A stretch of DNA of 6,918 bases from DATJQF01 sp035505995 (GCA_035505995.1 DATJQF010000049.1:1-6918); one strand, 5' to 3'. Positions 1 to 5,865 are shown, counted from the first letter of the stretch. Program-made: numbers and translations. The notes: generated by a model from the sequence alone, not told the origin.

Positions 1-82
1 TGGCGATGCGCACGACCGGGCGGGAGAAATTCGCCTTACTCCCGGTTAGGGTCCTGCGGGCAATGAAAAGCTCGGTGTTCAA
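1..82 (-). CDS. LolC/LolE-like (FtsX-family) ABC transporter permease, N-terminal fragment
   Basis: Only the first 27 codons lie in the window; the gene runs off the left edge. Read from a TTG at 82-80, the peptide begins (M)NTELFIARRTLTG and continues through a SRPVVRIA segment. This resembles the start of Bacteroidota LolC/E-type permeases, in which a short cytoplasmic N-terminus with an F-I-A-(K/R)-R motif and an 'xxPxxRIA' segment precedes the first membrane helix. Members of this family are inner-membrane subunits that release lipoproteins for outer-membrane sorting, working with a LolD-type ATPase. The frame stays open upstream to a stop near 240 with no in-frame ATG. TTG is preferred because it aligns with the family start and lies 17 bp downstream of a perfect -7 promoter box. 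Identification rests on a short stretch and is inferred; other FtsX-like permeases are possible. Confidence 0.65.
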   Translation of the reverse strand, partial: MNTELFIARRTLTGSKANFSRPVVRIA

Positions 83-99
83 TTCAGCGGTTTGGTTTT

Positions 100-107
100 C
101 AAAATTA
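100..107 (-). promoter_or_regulatory. Bacteroidota-type -7 promoter box for the leftward permease gene
   Basis: On the minus strand this reads TAATTTTG, an exact match to the Bacteroidota sigma-factor -7 consensus TAnnTTTG. Transcription would begin about 6 bases downstream, leaving a leader of roughly 12 bases before the TTG at 82. No clear TTTG -33 element is seen at the expected distance, so only the -7 part is well supported. Confidence 0.5.
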
Positions 108-193
108 AGCAAATAACCGCTTTCTGAGTTTCCGGAGGGTCCGGGAGAAATAATTAACTGCAGATTCCACGGACTGAACACAGGTTTACATGA

Positions 194-212
194 TTTGTCC
201 CGCAGGGACAAA
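194..212. repeat. REP-like perfect inverted repeat (8-bp arms, 3-base loop)
   Basis: The sequence is TTTGTCCC-GCA-GGGACAAA, a perfect hairpin lying between the divergent permease and NamZ genes (intergenic region 83-271). It is followed by no T-run that would make it an obvious terminator, and no gene ends nearby, so termination is unlikely. Short GTCCC/GGGAC hairpins scattered between genes are, from general familiarity, common REP-like elements in environmental Bacteroidota. An operator or a leader-RNA structure for namZ is the alternative. The rest of this intergenic region holds the permease -7 box and an AT-rich stretch (about 231-254). Confidence 0.6.
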
Positions 213-271
213 ACAGGAATCTGGAGAATTTCACAATTTTATTTTTTAAATTTACGACGAAGCTAGTCCAT

Positions 272-1447
272 ATGAGACCCCGGGTTTACAACATCACCCC
301 CATTCTGTCTATCGCATTTTTGCTCCACGCAACGGTTGTATCTTCCCAGATCCTTTGCGGTGCCGACCAGACGGATAAATATTTTCCCCTGCTGAAGAAC
401 AAGACCATCGCGGTCGTTGCAAACCCTGCTTCGCTGGTGGGAAAGGTGAACCTGGTCGATACGCTTTACCGGTCCGGGATCCGGGTGGCCCGGATCTTCA
501 GTCCCGAGCACGGGTTCCGCAGTTTTGAAGAAGCGGGGCAGTTCCTGAAAAATGGTATGGATTCGGCGACCGGCATCCCGGTGGTTTCGCTGTACGGGAA
601 AAAGATGAAACCGGATAAGGCCGACTTGCAGGAGGTGGACCTGGTGCTGTTCGACCTGCAGGATGTAGGGGTGAGGTGCTTCACCTATCTGTCGACCCTT
701 TCCTATGTGATGGAGGCCTGTGCCGAAAATAATGTGCAGCTGCTTCTCCTGGACCGCCCCAACCCGAATGGTTTCTATATCGACGGCCCGGTGACCGATT
801 CGGCTCATTTCTCCTATGTGGGGCTGCATCCGGTACCGCTGGTATACGGCATGACCCTCGGGGAATATGCAGGGATGGTCAACGGGGAAGGATGGCTGAA
901 GAACGGGATGATCTGCGAGCTGGAGGTGGTCCCGCTGAAGAATTACGCTCACTCCTCGCTGTACCAGCTTCCCTGCAAGCCCTCACCTAACCTGCCCGAC
1001 ATGAATGCGGTCTATCTCTACCCGTCGCTGGTGCTTTTTGAAGGTACTATCGTCAGCGTGGGCAGGGGAACGGAAATGCCTTTCGAGGTGTTCGGTCACC
1101 CGGGAATGAAAGGGTTCGCCTTTTCCTTCACCCCGAAAAGCATCAAAGGGATGAGCCAGAATCCTCCGTATAAAGGGCAGCTGTGCCGCGGGCTCGATCT
1201 CCGGGATTTTTACAAGACCCATCCAAAGATGTTCGGCCGGATCAATCTGTCCTGGCTCAACATGGCCTATATCGACCTGAGCAGCCCTTCTTTCTTCAAT
1301 GATTATTTCGACAAGCTCGTGGGAAACTCAATATTGCGAGAGCAGATCCGGGAGCTGCAGCCTGAAAGCCGGATCCGGCTTTCCTGGCAGGAGGATCTTA
1401 ATAAATTCAGGGAGATCCGGAAGAGATACCTGCTGTATCCGGAATGA
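272..1447 (+). CDS. namZ: Exo-beta-N-acetylmuramidase NamZ (DUF1343 family), secreted
   Basis: The 391-residue product matches the DUF1343/NamZ family in length and motif order. Characterised members cleave N-acetylmuramic acid from the non-reducing end of peptidoglycan fragments during cell-wall turnover or salvage. The N-terminus has a basic start and a hydrophobic stretch (about residues 10-25), consistent with a signal peptide and a periplasmic or exported enzyme. Cys29 lacks a proper lipobox, so it is probably not a lipoprotein. Family motifs are intact: GADQ (30-33), FSPEHGFR (76-83, with the invariant Glu-His-Gly), DLQDVGVR (128-135), LDRPNPNG (160-167), VYGMTLGE (191-198), SPNLP (238-242), LFEGT (255-259) and SVGRGTE (262-268). 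The ATG at 272 is chosen because it supplies the signal peptide. A weak -7-like box (TAAATTTA, 247-254) lies upstream. No other peptidoglycan-recycling gene is visible beside it. The next gene is convergent. Confidence 0.9.
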   Translation: MRPRVYNITPILSIAFLLHATVVSSQILCGADQTDKYFPLLKNKTIAVVANPASLVGKVNLVDTLYRSGIRVARIFSPEHGFRSFEEAGQFLKNGMDSATGIPVVSLYGKKMKPDKADLQEVDLVLFDLQDVGVRCFTYLSTLSYVMEACAENNVQLLLLDRPNPNGFYIDGPVTDSAHFSYVGLHPVPLVYGMTLGEYAGMVNGEGWLKNGMICELEVVPLKNYAHSSLYQLPCKPSPNLPDMNAVYLYPSLVLFEGTIVSVGRGTEMPFEVFGHPGMKGFAFSFTPKSIKGMSQNPPYKGQLCRGLDLRDFYKTHPKMFGRINLSWLNMAYIDLSSPSFFNDYFDKLVGNSILREQIRELQPESRIRLSWQEDLNKFREIRKRYLLYPE

Positions 1448-1516
1448 TCAGTTCCTGATGAATAAGTTCAAAGGCAAAGATTCAGGAAATTCACTTCAAT
1501 ATCCCGGCGCCGCTCT

Positions 1517-2746
1517 TCAGGCCAGGCTTCCTGATTTCTCCGTTTTAACTTCTTTTCTGCCGGGGTAAACCTTAAGCGCTTCTTCGAGGCATTTCATGGC
1601 TTTCTTAAGGTCATCCACGTTGAGCACATAGCTGATCCGGACCTCGTCGAGCCCCCGGCCTTTGGTTGAATAGAAACCGGTAGCCGGCGCCAGCATCACG
1701 GTCTGCTTCTCAAAGCTGAAGCTTTCCAGCAGCCACTGGCAGAATTTATCGGAATTGTCGATCGGCAGCCGTGCCACGGCATAGAAAGCTCCGCCCGGGG
1801 TAGGGCAGAAGCATCCCTCCATTTTATTGATCGACTCCACCACTGTTTTCCGGCGTTGGAAATAGTCGGCCAGGACCCGCTCAAAATAGGAGGGGGGCGT
1901 GTTGATGGCCTCTTCGCCGACCACCTGTCCGAGGGTGGGCGGACTAAGCCGTGCCTGTGCGAATTTCAGCGCGGTGCACACCACGTCCCGGTTCTTCGAG
2001 ATCAGCACTCCGATCCTTGCCCCGCAGGCGCTGTATCGCTTCGAGATGGAGTCCAGCAGCACCACGTTCTGCTCGATCCCCTTCAGGTTCATGACCGAGA
2101 AATGCTCGCGGCCGTCGTACACGAATTCCCGGTATACCTCGTCGGCAAACAGGAACAGGTCATGCTTCTTCACGATATCCCGGAGCAGCTCCAGCTCTTC
2201 TTTCGAATACAGGTAGCCGGTCGGGTTGTTGGGGTTGCAGATCATGATCGCGCGGGTGCGCGGGGTGATCGCATCCTCGAACGCGCTCATGGGCGGGAGG
2301 GCAAACCCGTTCCCGATAAAGGAGTTGATGGGGCGGATCACGGCGCCGGTGGAGATGGCGAACCCGTTGTAGTTGGCGTAGAACGGTTCCGGGATGATGA
2401 TCTCGTCGCCCGGGTCCAGGCAGCTGTTCATAGCGAACAGGATCGCCTCCGAACCGCCCGAGGTGACGATCATCTCTTCATAGGAAACGTCGATGTGATT
2501 CCTCCTGTAATATTCCACCAGCTTCTTCCGGTAGCTGCTCATTCCGGCCGAATGGCTGTACTCGAGCACCTTCTGGTCGAAGTTCCGGATCTTATCCAGG
2601 ACATTTTGCGGGGTTTCGATATCAGGCTGCCCGATATTCAGGTGGTAGACTTTGATCCCGCGGGATTTGGCTTCTTCTGAAAACGGAACCAGCTTCCGGA
2701 TCGGGGAAGCTGGCATCGTTTTGCCCTTCAGGGAAATGGAAGGCAT
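1517..2746 (-). CDS. Class I/II pyridoxal-phosphate-dependent aminotransferase
   Basis: This is a complete 409-residue fold-type I aminotransferase, expected to be cytosolic and to transfer an amino group between an amino acid and a 2-oxoacid. Visible landmarks are the substrate-end NIGQPDIETP (37-46), the PLP-contacting SGGSEA (96-101), NPNNPTG (171-177, with the ring-contacting Asn174), ADEVYREF (201-208, with Asp202 for the pyridine nitrogen and Tyr205), SISKRYSACGARIG (233-246, with Lys236 as the Schiff-base lysine) and DEVRISYV (367-374, with Arg370 for the substrate carboxylate). These fit the aspartate-aminotransferase-like Bacteroidota group often annotated simply as 'PLP-dependent aminotransferase'. 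The preferred amino acid cannot be read from sequence. The start codon lies 8 bp after the stop of the DUF1573 gene, so the two are probably co-transcribed, although no functional link is evident. The last ~15 residues are a charged, probably disordered tail. Confidence 0.93.
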   Translation of the reverse strand: MPSISLKGKTMPASPIRKLVPFSEEAKSRGIKVYHLNIGQPDIETPQNVLDKIRNFDQKVLEYSHSAGMSSYRKKLVEYYRRNHIDVSYEEMIVTSGGSEAILFAMNSCLDPGDEIIIPEPFYANYNGFAISTGAVIRPINSFIGNGFALPPMSAFEDAITPRTRAIMICNPNNPTGYLYSKEELELLRDIVKKHDLFLFADEVYREFVYDGREHFSVMNLKGIEQNVVLLDSISKRYSACGARIGVLISKNRDVVCTALKFAQARLSPPTLGQVVGEEAINTPPSYFERVLADYFQRRKTVVESINKMEGCFCPTPGGAFYAVARLPIDNSDKFCQWLLESFSFEKQTVMLAPATGFYSTKGRGLDEVRISYVLNVDDLKKAMKCLEEALKVYPGRKEVKTEKSGSLA

Positions 2747-2754
2747 ACAGTGTT

Positions 2755-3231
2755 TTATTTTTGAATCGGTGTTGCTCCGTTATCTTCCGTTTTCTTTTCC
2801 GGCGTCTGATCGGTAGGTTTCGCCTGTACCGTGCCCTTGATGGTCAGCAGGACGCGGCTGGTCTTCGCGTTTGAAGTCACGGTGATGGTTTTCTGGAAAG
2901 GTCCGACGTTATGCGTGGCATAGGTCACTTTTATGACATCGCTCTTGCCGGGCAGGATCGGCTCCTGGGGCCAGGTCGGGACGGTGCATCCGCAGGAAGA
3001 GACCGGCTTCTGAAGGATCAGGGGCTCTTTCCCGGTGTTGGTGAACTTGAATTCACAGGTTCCGTCGCTGCCCTGGAGGATCGTACCGTAATCATGCGTG
3101 GTCTGATCAAAACTGATCTCCGGTGCATTCGGGTTGTCGGCCGGCGCGGGAGGCGTCGGGTTTGCGTTCTGGGCGATCAATGCCAGCGGCATTATAAAGC
3201 TCATGGCCAGAAAAACAACAAATTTGCGCAT
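2755..3231 (-). CDS. Secreted DUF1573 domain protein
   Basis: The 158-residue protein has a signal peptide (MRKFVVFLAMSFIMPLALIA, residues 1-20), a Pro/Ala/Asn-rich linker (22-38), one DUF1573 domain (about 39-135) and a charged Lys/Glu/Thr tail. The domain shows the family signature: FDQTTHDYGTI (41-51), the Phe-Lys-Phe-Thr-Asn-Thr-Gly strand (61-67), PLIL (70-73), SSCGCTVP (78-85, with Cys80 and Cys82), and PILPG (91-95) followed by alternating beta strands. DUF1573 domains are immunoglobulin-like (ASH/MSP-type) beta sandwiches found in exported Bacteroidota proteins; their role is unknown. The ATG at 3231 is preferred over an in-frame start at 3300 because it begins exactly at the signal peptide, and because the upstream start would fall on the promoter itself. 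It is the first gene of a probable two-gene unit with the aminotransferase. Confidence 0.88.
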   Translation of the reverse strand: MRKFVVFLAMSFIMPLALIAQNANPTPPAPADNPNAPEISFDQTTHDYGTILQGSDGTCEFKFTNTGKEPLILQKPVSSCGCTVPTWPQEPILPGKSDVIKVTYATHNVGPFQKTITVTSNAKTSRVLLTIKGTVQAKPTDQTPEKKTEDNGATPIQK

Positions 3232-3270
3232 ATCAGATCTTTTTAAGGTTAAAGTTTCTTTTACGGGGGT

Positions 3271-3303
3271 CAAAATTATAATAAATAAGCCAGATTCCAC
3301 AAA
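3271..3303 (-). promoter_or_regulatory. Bacteroidota promoter (-33 TTTG / -7 TAATTTTG) for the DUF1573-aminotransferase unit
   Basis: On the minus strand a TTTG (3303-3300) is followed after 21 bases by TAATTTTG (3278-3271). This matches the TTTG-N(about 19-21)-TAnnTTTG arrangement described for Bacteroides promoters. It would give a leader of about 34 bases before the ATG at 3231. This is the best complete promoter in the window. Confidence 0.65.
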
Positions 3304-3331
3304 AATTACAATATTTTAACAAATGAAAATA

Positions 3332-3346
3332 CCGGTTTGAAACCGG
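3332..3346. promoter_or_regulatory. 15-bp palindrome, possible operator between divergent genes
   Basis: CCGGTTT-G-AAACCGG is a perfect 7+1+7 palindrome. The one-base centre is too tight for a hairpin, so a dimeric DNA-binding protein site is the simpler reading. It sits about 30 bp upstream of the -33 element of the leftward DUF1573 promoter. It also overlaps the TTTG at 3336-3339 that could serve as the -33 of the rightward lipoprotein gene. A regulator binding here could affect either direction; this is inference from position only. Confidence 0.35.
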
Positions 3347-3371
3347 GGTTTCCCGAAAGTTCCTAATTTCG
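3336..3371 (+). promoter_or_regulatory. Tentative promoter of the lipoprotein gene
   Basis: A TTTG (3336-3339) and a near-consensus -7 box TAATTTCG (3364-3371, one mismatch to TAnnTTTG) precede the ATG at 3396. The 24-base spacer is longer than usual and the box is imperfect, so this is only the best candidate seen in the gap. Confidence 0.3.
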
Positions 3372-3395
3372 TTCCGCAACCGTAAATCAATTATT

Positions 3396-3908
3396 ATGAA
3401 GACGCCGTTTCTGCTGATAGTTGCTTCGCTGTTTTTATCCGTTTCCTGCTCAAAGCATACGGTCCCGTCATCGGCCGGCAAGGAAACCACTCCGGGAGCC
3501 GTCAACATCCCTTCGGCTCCCTGCATCGTTTATAAGACCAAAAAGGATTATTCAAAGTATGTCCCGGTGGGGCTTTCGGAAGACAAGTCCCGCATCACTT
3601 CCTTTCCGGGCGTGCTCGACCTTAAGCGCGACGGGAAGTTCACCTATCCGACGCCCCTCGTTTCGGGCTATCTCCTGGATAACCGCGGGATCGGTCCCGA
3701 TGTGGCTTTCCTGGAGATCACCTATGAGGAATACAACAGCTCCGACCAGTCGCCCCAGGCATCCGACCTTTTCGGGAAGCTCCTGGAGAAGGATCCCCTG
3801 CTGGAGATGTACCGTTGCGGCAATGTAGGGGATTATACGGATATCGTTGGTCAGCTGAATGAGATTATCCGGTCCGGGAAGCTGGGAAATTGCATCCGGC
3901 TGAAATAG
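3396..3908 (+). CDS. Conserved hypothetical lipoprotein, function unknown
   Basis: The 170-residue product begins with a lipoprotein signal peptide: MKTP, a hydrophobic core FLLIVASLFL, then the lipobox L-S-V-S-C with the lipidated Cys at residue 18. Ser at +2 fits export to the outer membrane rather than retention. A Ser/Thr/Pro linker (19-40) leads to a compact domain of about 130 residues. Its most distinctive stretches are VYKTKKDYSKYVPVGLSEDK (45-64), FPGVLDL (70-76), GYLLDNRGIGPDVAFLEITY (91-110) and, at the C-terminus, EMYRCGNVGDY (137-147). Cys141 and Cys166 could form a disulfide. I have the impression that similar LDNRGIGPNVAFL-containing lipoproteins occur widely in Bacteroidales as unnamed hypotheticals, but I cannot assign a function. 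It has its own upstream region and is divergent from the DUF1573 gene. Confidence 0.82.
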   Translation: MKTPFLLIVASLFLSVSCSKHTVPSSAGKETTPGAVNIPSAPCIVYKTKKDYSKYVPVGLSEDKSRITSFPGVLDLKRDGKFTYPTPLVSGYLLDNRGIGPDVAFLEITYEEYNSSDQSPQASDLFGKLLEKDPLLEMYRCGNVGDYTDIVGQLNEIIRSGKLGNCIRLK

Positions 3909-3920
3909 GGAACTTGCACC

Positions 3921-3935
3921 ATACGGACCCCGTAT
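3921..3935 (+). terminator. Small hairpin after the lipoprotein gene, possible weak terminator
   Basis: ATACGG-ACC-CCGTAT forms a perfect 6-bp stem with a 3-base loop, 12 bases after the lipoprotein stop codon. It is followed only by a mixed A/T sequence with no true T-run, so its strength as an intrinsic terminator is doubtful. Position is the main support. Confidence 0.3.
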
Positions 3936-3948
3936 AAAGATTTCAGCC

Positions 3949-3976
3949 TTTGATTCCTCAGAAATACTTAATTTTG
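3949..3976 (+). promoter_or_regulatory. Bacteroidota promoter for the DAK2-DegV fusion gene
   Basis: A perfect -7 box TAATTTTG (3969-3976) lies 20 bp before the ATG at 3997, giving a leader of about 15 bases. A TTTG at 3949-3952 is a possible -33 element, but its 16-base spacer is short. The -7 box is well supported and the -33 less so. It indicates that the fusion gene is transcribed independently of the lipoprotein gene. Confidence 0.5.
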
Positions 3977-3996
3977 CACTTCGTTAAGATCGCTTG

Positions 3997-5802
3997 ATGA
4001 CAAACGAGCCACTTCAAAAGATCAGGGAACTTGACGGTAAGCAGCTCTATTACAGCTTCCTGTCGGGTGCACAACGGATCTTTGACCACCAGAAACAGCT
4101 GAACAAGATCAATGTTTTCCCGGTCCCGGATGCCGATACAGGCACCAACCTGGCTTCCACGATGCGTTCCATCATGGATGCTTTCATTCCGACCGACAAT
4201 ACCAAGCAGGCAGCCGTGGCCATGGCCGATGCCGCGCTGACGGGCGCCCGGGGGAATTCCGGGATCATCTTCGCCCAGTTCCTGTACGGGTTCGGCAACG
4301 AGATCAAGGCCGAGCAGAACCTCGATATCCACAGCTTCGCGGAGAGTATGAAAAATGCCGTCAGCTACGCTTACGAAGCGATCGCCAACCCGGTGGAGGG
4401 GACCATCCTGACCGTCATCCGGGAGTGGGCCGAATACCTCTATGCACTGAAGGATTTTATCGATGATTTCATCAAGCTGCTGATCGAAGCTTTCCAGCGG
4501 GCGCAGCAATCGCTTTCGGAAACCACCCAGAAGCTCGAAGCCCTGGCACGGTCCCACGTGGTGGATGCAGGCGCCAAGGGATTCGTGGTGTTCCTGGAGG
4601 GGATCCTCGACTTTTTCACCAAGGGTGCAACCCGGAAGACCGCCCTGGAAGAGACGATGGCGGAAAAAGAAATTACCGGCGACATCTCCCATGAGGTCAT
4701 TACCTACCGGTTCTGCACCGAAGCCATGATCTCGGGGAAGAACCTCGACCGGAAGAAAATCGAGAAAGCCATTGCCGGGTATGGGGATTCGATGGCGGTG
4801 GCGGGCTCCCCGTCGAAGCTGAGGGTCCATATCCATTCGGATCATCCTGACGAAGTCTTCTCCCAACTGCAACAGTTCGGGGATATCACCTTCCAGAAAG
4901 TGGACGACATGGTCCATCAGTACGAGATCCTCCATAACCGCAAGGCGGACATCGCCCTGCTTACCGACTCCGCCTGCGACATTCCCCGCGAAGTACTGGA
5001 CCGGTACCAGATCCATACCGTTCCCCTCTCCGTGCATTTCGGACAGAGCTTCTTCCTGGACCGGCTCACCATCCAGCCGCCGCAATTCTATTCGATGCTG
5101 GAGAAGTCGGACGAGAACCCCACCTCCGCGCAGCCTGCGGCCAAGGAGTTCTACAATAAATACGAGTTCCTCTCCACCCACTATGATTCGGTGATCGGGA
5201 TCAACCTCAGCGGGGGGTTGAGCGGGACGTATGCCAACAGTGAATTATCCGCGAACGAGGTGGCCCGGGAGACCGGGAAGAAGATCCGGGTGTTCGATTC
5301 AAAGAACGTGACGGCCGGGCAGGGGATGATCGTGCTGCGGACGGCCCGGGAGATTGAGAACGGAACCTCATTCGACGAGCTCCTGCCGAAGATCGAGGAC
5401 TGGATCCGGAAGACCCATATCCGGGTCACCGTCCCTTCCATGAAATATATTGTCCGCAGCGGCAGGGTGAGCAGGATGAAGAGTCTGGCGGCCCGGATGC
5501 TGGATATCAAGCCCGTGATCTCCCTGGAACCGGTGGCCGGTAAAACGATCCTGTCGGGCAAATCCTTTAGCCAGAAAGGCAGCATGCGGAACAGCCTGCG
5601 GAGCATTGCCCGGCTCCTGCGGCATAACCGGCTTTGGGAATACTCCATCACCCATGCCAATAATCCTGAAGCCGTGGAATGGTACCGCTCGGAGATGGAA
5701 AAGCTCACGGGAAAGCAGCCGGTTTTTATAGAAGAGGCTTCCCCCGTCCTGGTCGCCCACACCGGTCCCGGCGTCGTCTGCGTCTCCCTCATGCTGGAGT
5801 AA
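3997..5802 (+). CDS. DAK2-DegV fusion protein (FakA-like kinase joined to FakB-like fatty-acid-binding protein)
   Basis: The 601-residue cytosolic protein has three parts. Residues 1-210 form a DAK2/DhaL-type kinase domain with NVFPVPDADTGTNL (39-52, metal-binding Asp44 and Asp46 in the DxDTG motif), GARGNSGII (83-91), PVEGTILTV (132-140) and VVDAGAKGF (188-196). Residues about 228-313 match the FakA middle domain, with YRFCTEAM (237-244), GDSMAVAG (263-270) and LRVHIHSDHP (275-284). Residues 317-601 are a full-length DegV domain with LLTDSACDIP (321-330), TSAQP (376-380), GINLSGGLSGTY (401-412), VFDSKNVTAGQGM (432-444), RSGRVSRMKS (487-496) and HTGPG (588-592). In Firmicutes, FakA phosphorylates fatty acids carried by FakB, giving acyl-phosphate for phospholipid synthesis. 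Here carrier and kinase are one chain, so the same role is inferred. The ATG at 3997 is chosen; a TTG directly before it (3994) would add one residue. Confidence 0.88.
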   Translation: MTNEPLQKIRELDGKQLYYSFLSGAQRIFDHQKQLNKINVFPVPDADTGTNLASTMRSIMDAFIPTDNTKQAAVAMADAALTGARGNSGIIFAQFLYGFGNEIKAEQNLDIHSFAESMKNAVSYAYEAIANPVEGTILTVIREWAEYLYALKDFIDDFIKLLIEAFQRAQQSLSETTQKLEALARSHVVDAGAKGFVVFLEGILDFFTKGATRKTALEETMAEKEITGDISHEVITYRFCTEAMISGKNLDRKKIEKAIAGYGDSMAVAGSPSKLRVHIHSDHPDEVFSQLQQFGDITFQKVDDMVHQYEILHNRKADIALLTDSACDIPREVLDRYQIHTVPLSVHFGQSFFLDRLTIQPPQFYSMLEKSDENPTSAQPAAKEFYNKYEFLSTHYDSVIGINLSGGLSGTYANSELSANEVARETGKKIRVFDSKNVTAGQGMIVLRTAREIENGTSFDELLPKIEDWIRKTHIRVTVPSMKYIVRSGRVSRMKSLAARMLDIKPVISLEPVAGKTILSGKSFSQKGSMRNSLRSIARLLRHNRLWEYSITHANNPEAVEWYRSEMEKLTGKQPVFIEEASPVLVAHTGPGVVCVSLMLE

Positions 5803-5803
5803 G

Positions 5804-5864
5804 ACAAGTTGAAAATGCAGGCTGCAGGTTTCAGGTATCCTGCACCCTGCGTCCGGCGTCTTGT
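5804..5864. repeat. Mirrored heptad repeat forming a hairpin between convergent genes; likely bidirectional terminator
   Basis: The 63-bp gap between the two convergent stop codons is almost filled by a 7-bp periodic sequence. Three units beginning CAGG start at 5818, 5825 and 5832. They switch at 5838/5839 to units beginning CCTG at 5839 and 5846, then CCGG at 5853 and CTTG at 5860. The flip makes a hairpin: 5817-5828 pairs with 5839-5850 in 12 positions with one internal C-C mismatch (5822/5845) and a 10-base loop. An outer ACAAG (5804-5808) mirrors CTTGT (5860-5864). On the minus strand the stem is followed at once by a short T-run (ATTTTC), which would suit termination of the leftward SRPBCC gene. 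Rightward termination of the fusion gene is plausible but lacks a close T-run. Confidence 0.6.
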
Positions 5865-5865
5865 T

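Noticed and set aside
1..116. Plus-strand open frame entering from the left edge and ending at 114-116
   Set aside because: Its 37 codons show no recognisable pattern, whereas the opposite strand encodes a family-like permease N-terminus with a promoter box.
263..952. 229-codon minus-strand open frame overlapping namZ
   Set aside because: It is antisense to a well-supported NamZ gene, and its translation is rich in His/Gln/Arg with no domain pattern, typical of a shadow frame in GC-rich coding DNA.
1452..1488. TTCCTGA/TCAGGAA inverted repeat between the convergent namZ and aminotransferase genes
   Set aside because: Arms are only 7 bp with a 23-base loop and no T-run follows on either strand, so it is not supported as a terminator.
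1856..2680. 274-codon plus-strand open frame opposite the aminotransferase
   Set aside because: The aminotransferase on the other strand has every catalytic motif intact; this frame has Asp/Val/Gly/His-rich low-information sequence and no recognisable fold.
3232..3300. 23-residue N-terminal extension of the DUF1573 protein
   Set aside because: It would place a start codon at 3300 within the promoter elements and bury the signal peptide behind a non-hydrophobic lead; the start at 3231 gives a normal signal peptide.
3958..5181. 407-codon minus-strand open frame opposite the DAK2-DegV gene
   Set aside because: Long but antisense to a gene with intact family motifs; its composition (Gly/Leu/Asp/His with repeated HG and GD) is that of a mirror frame.
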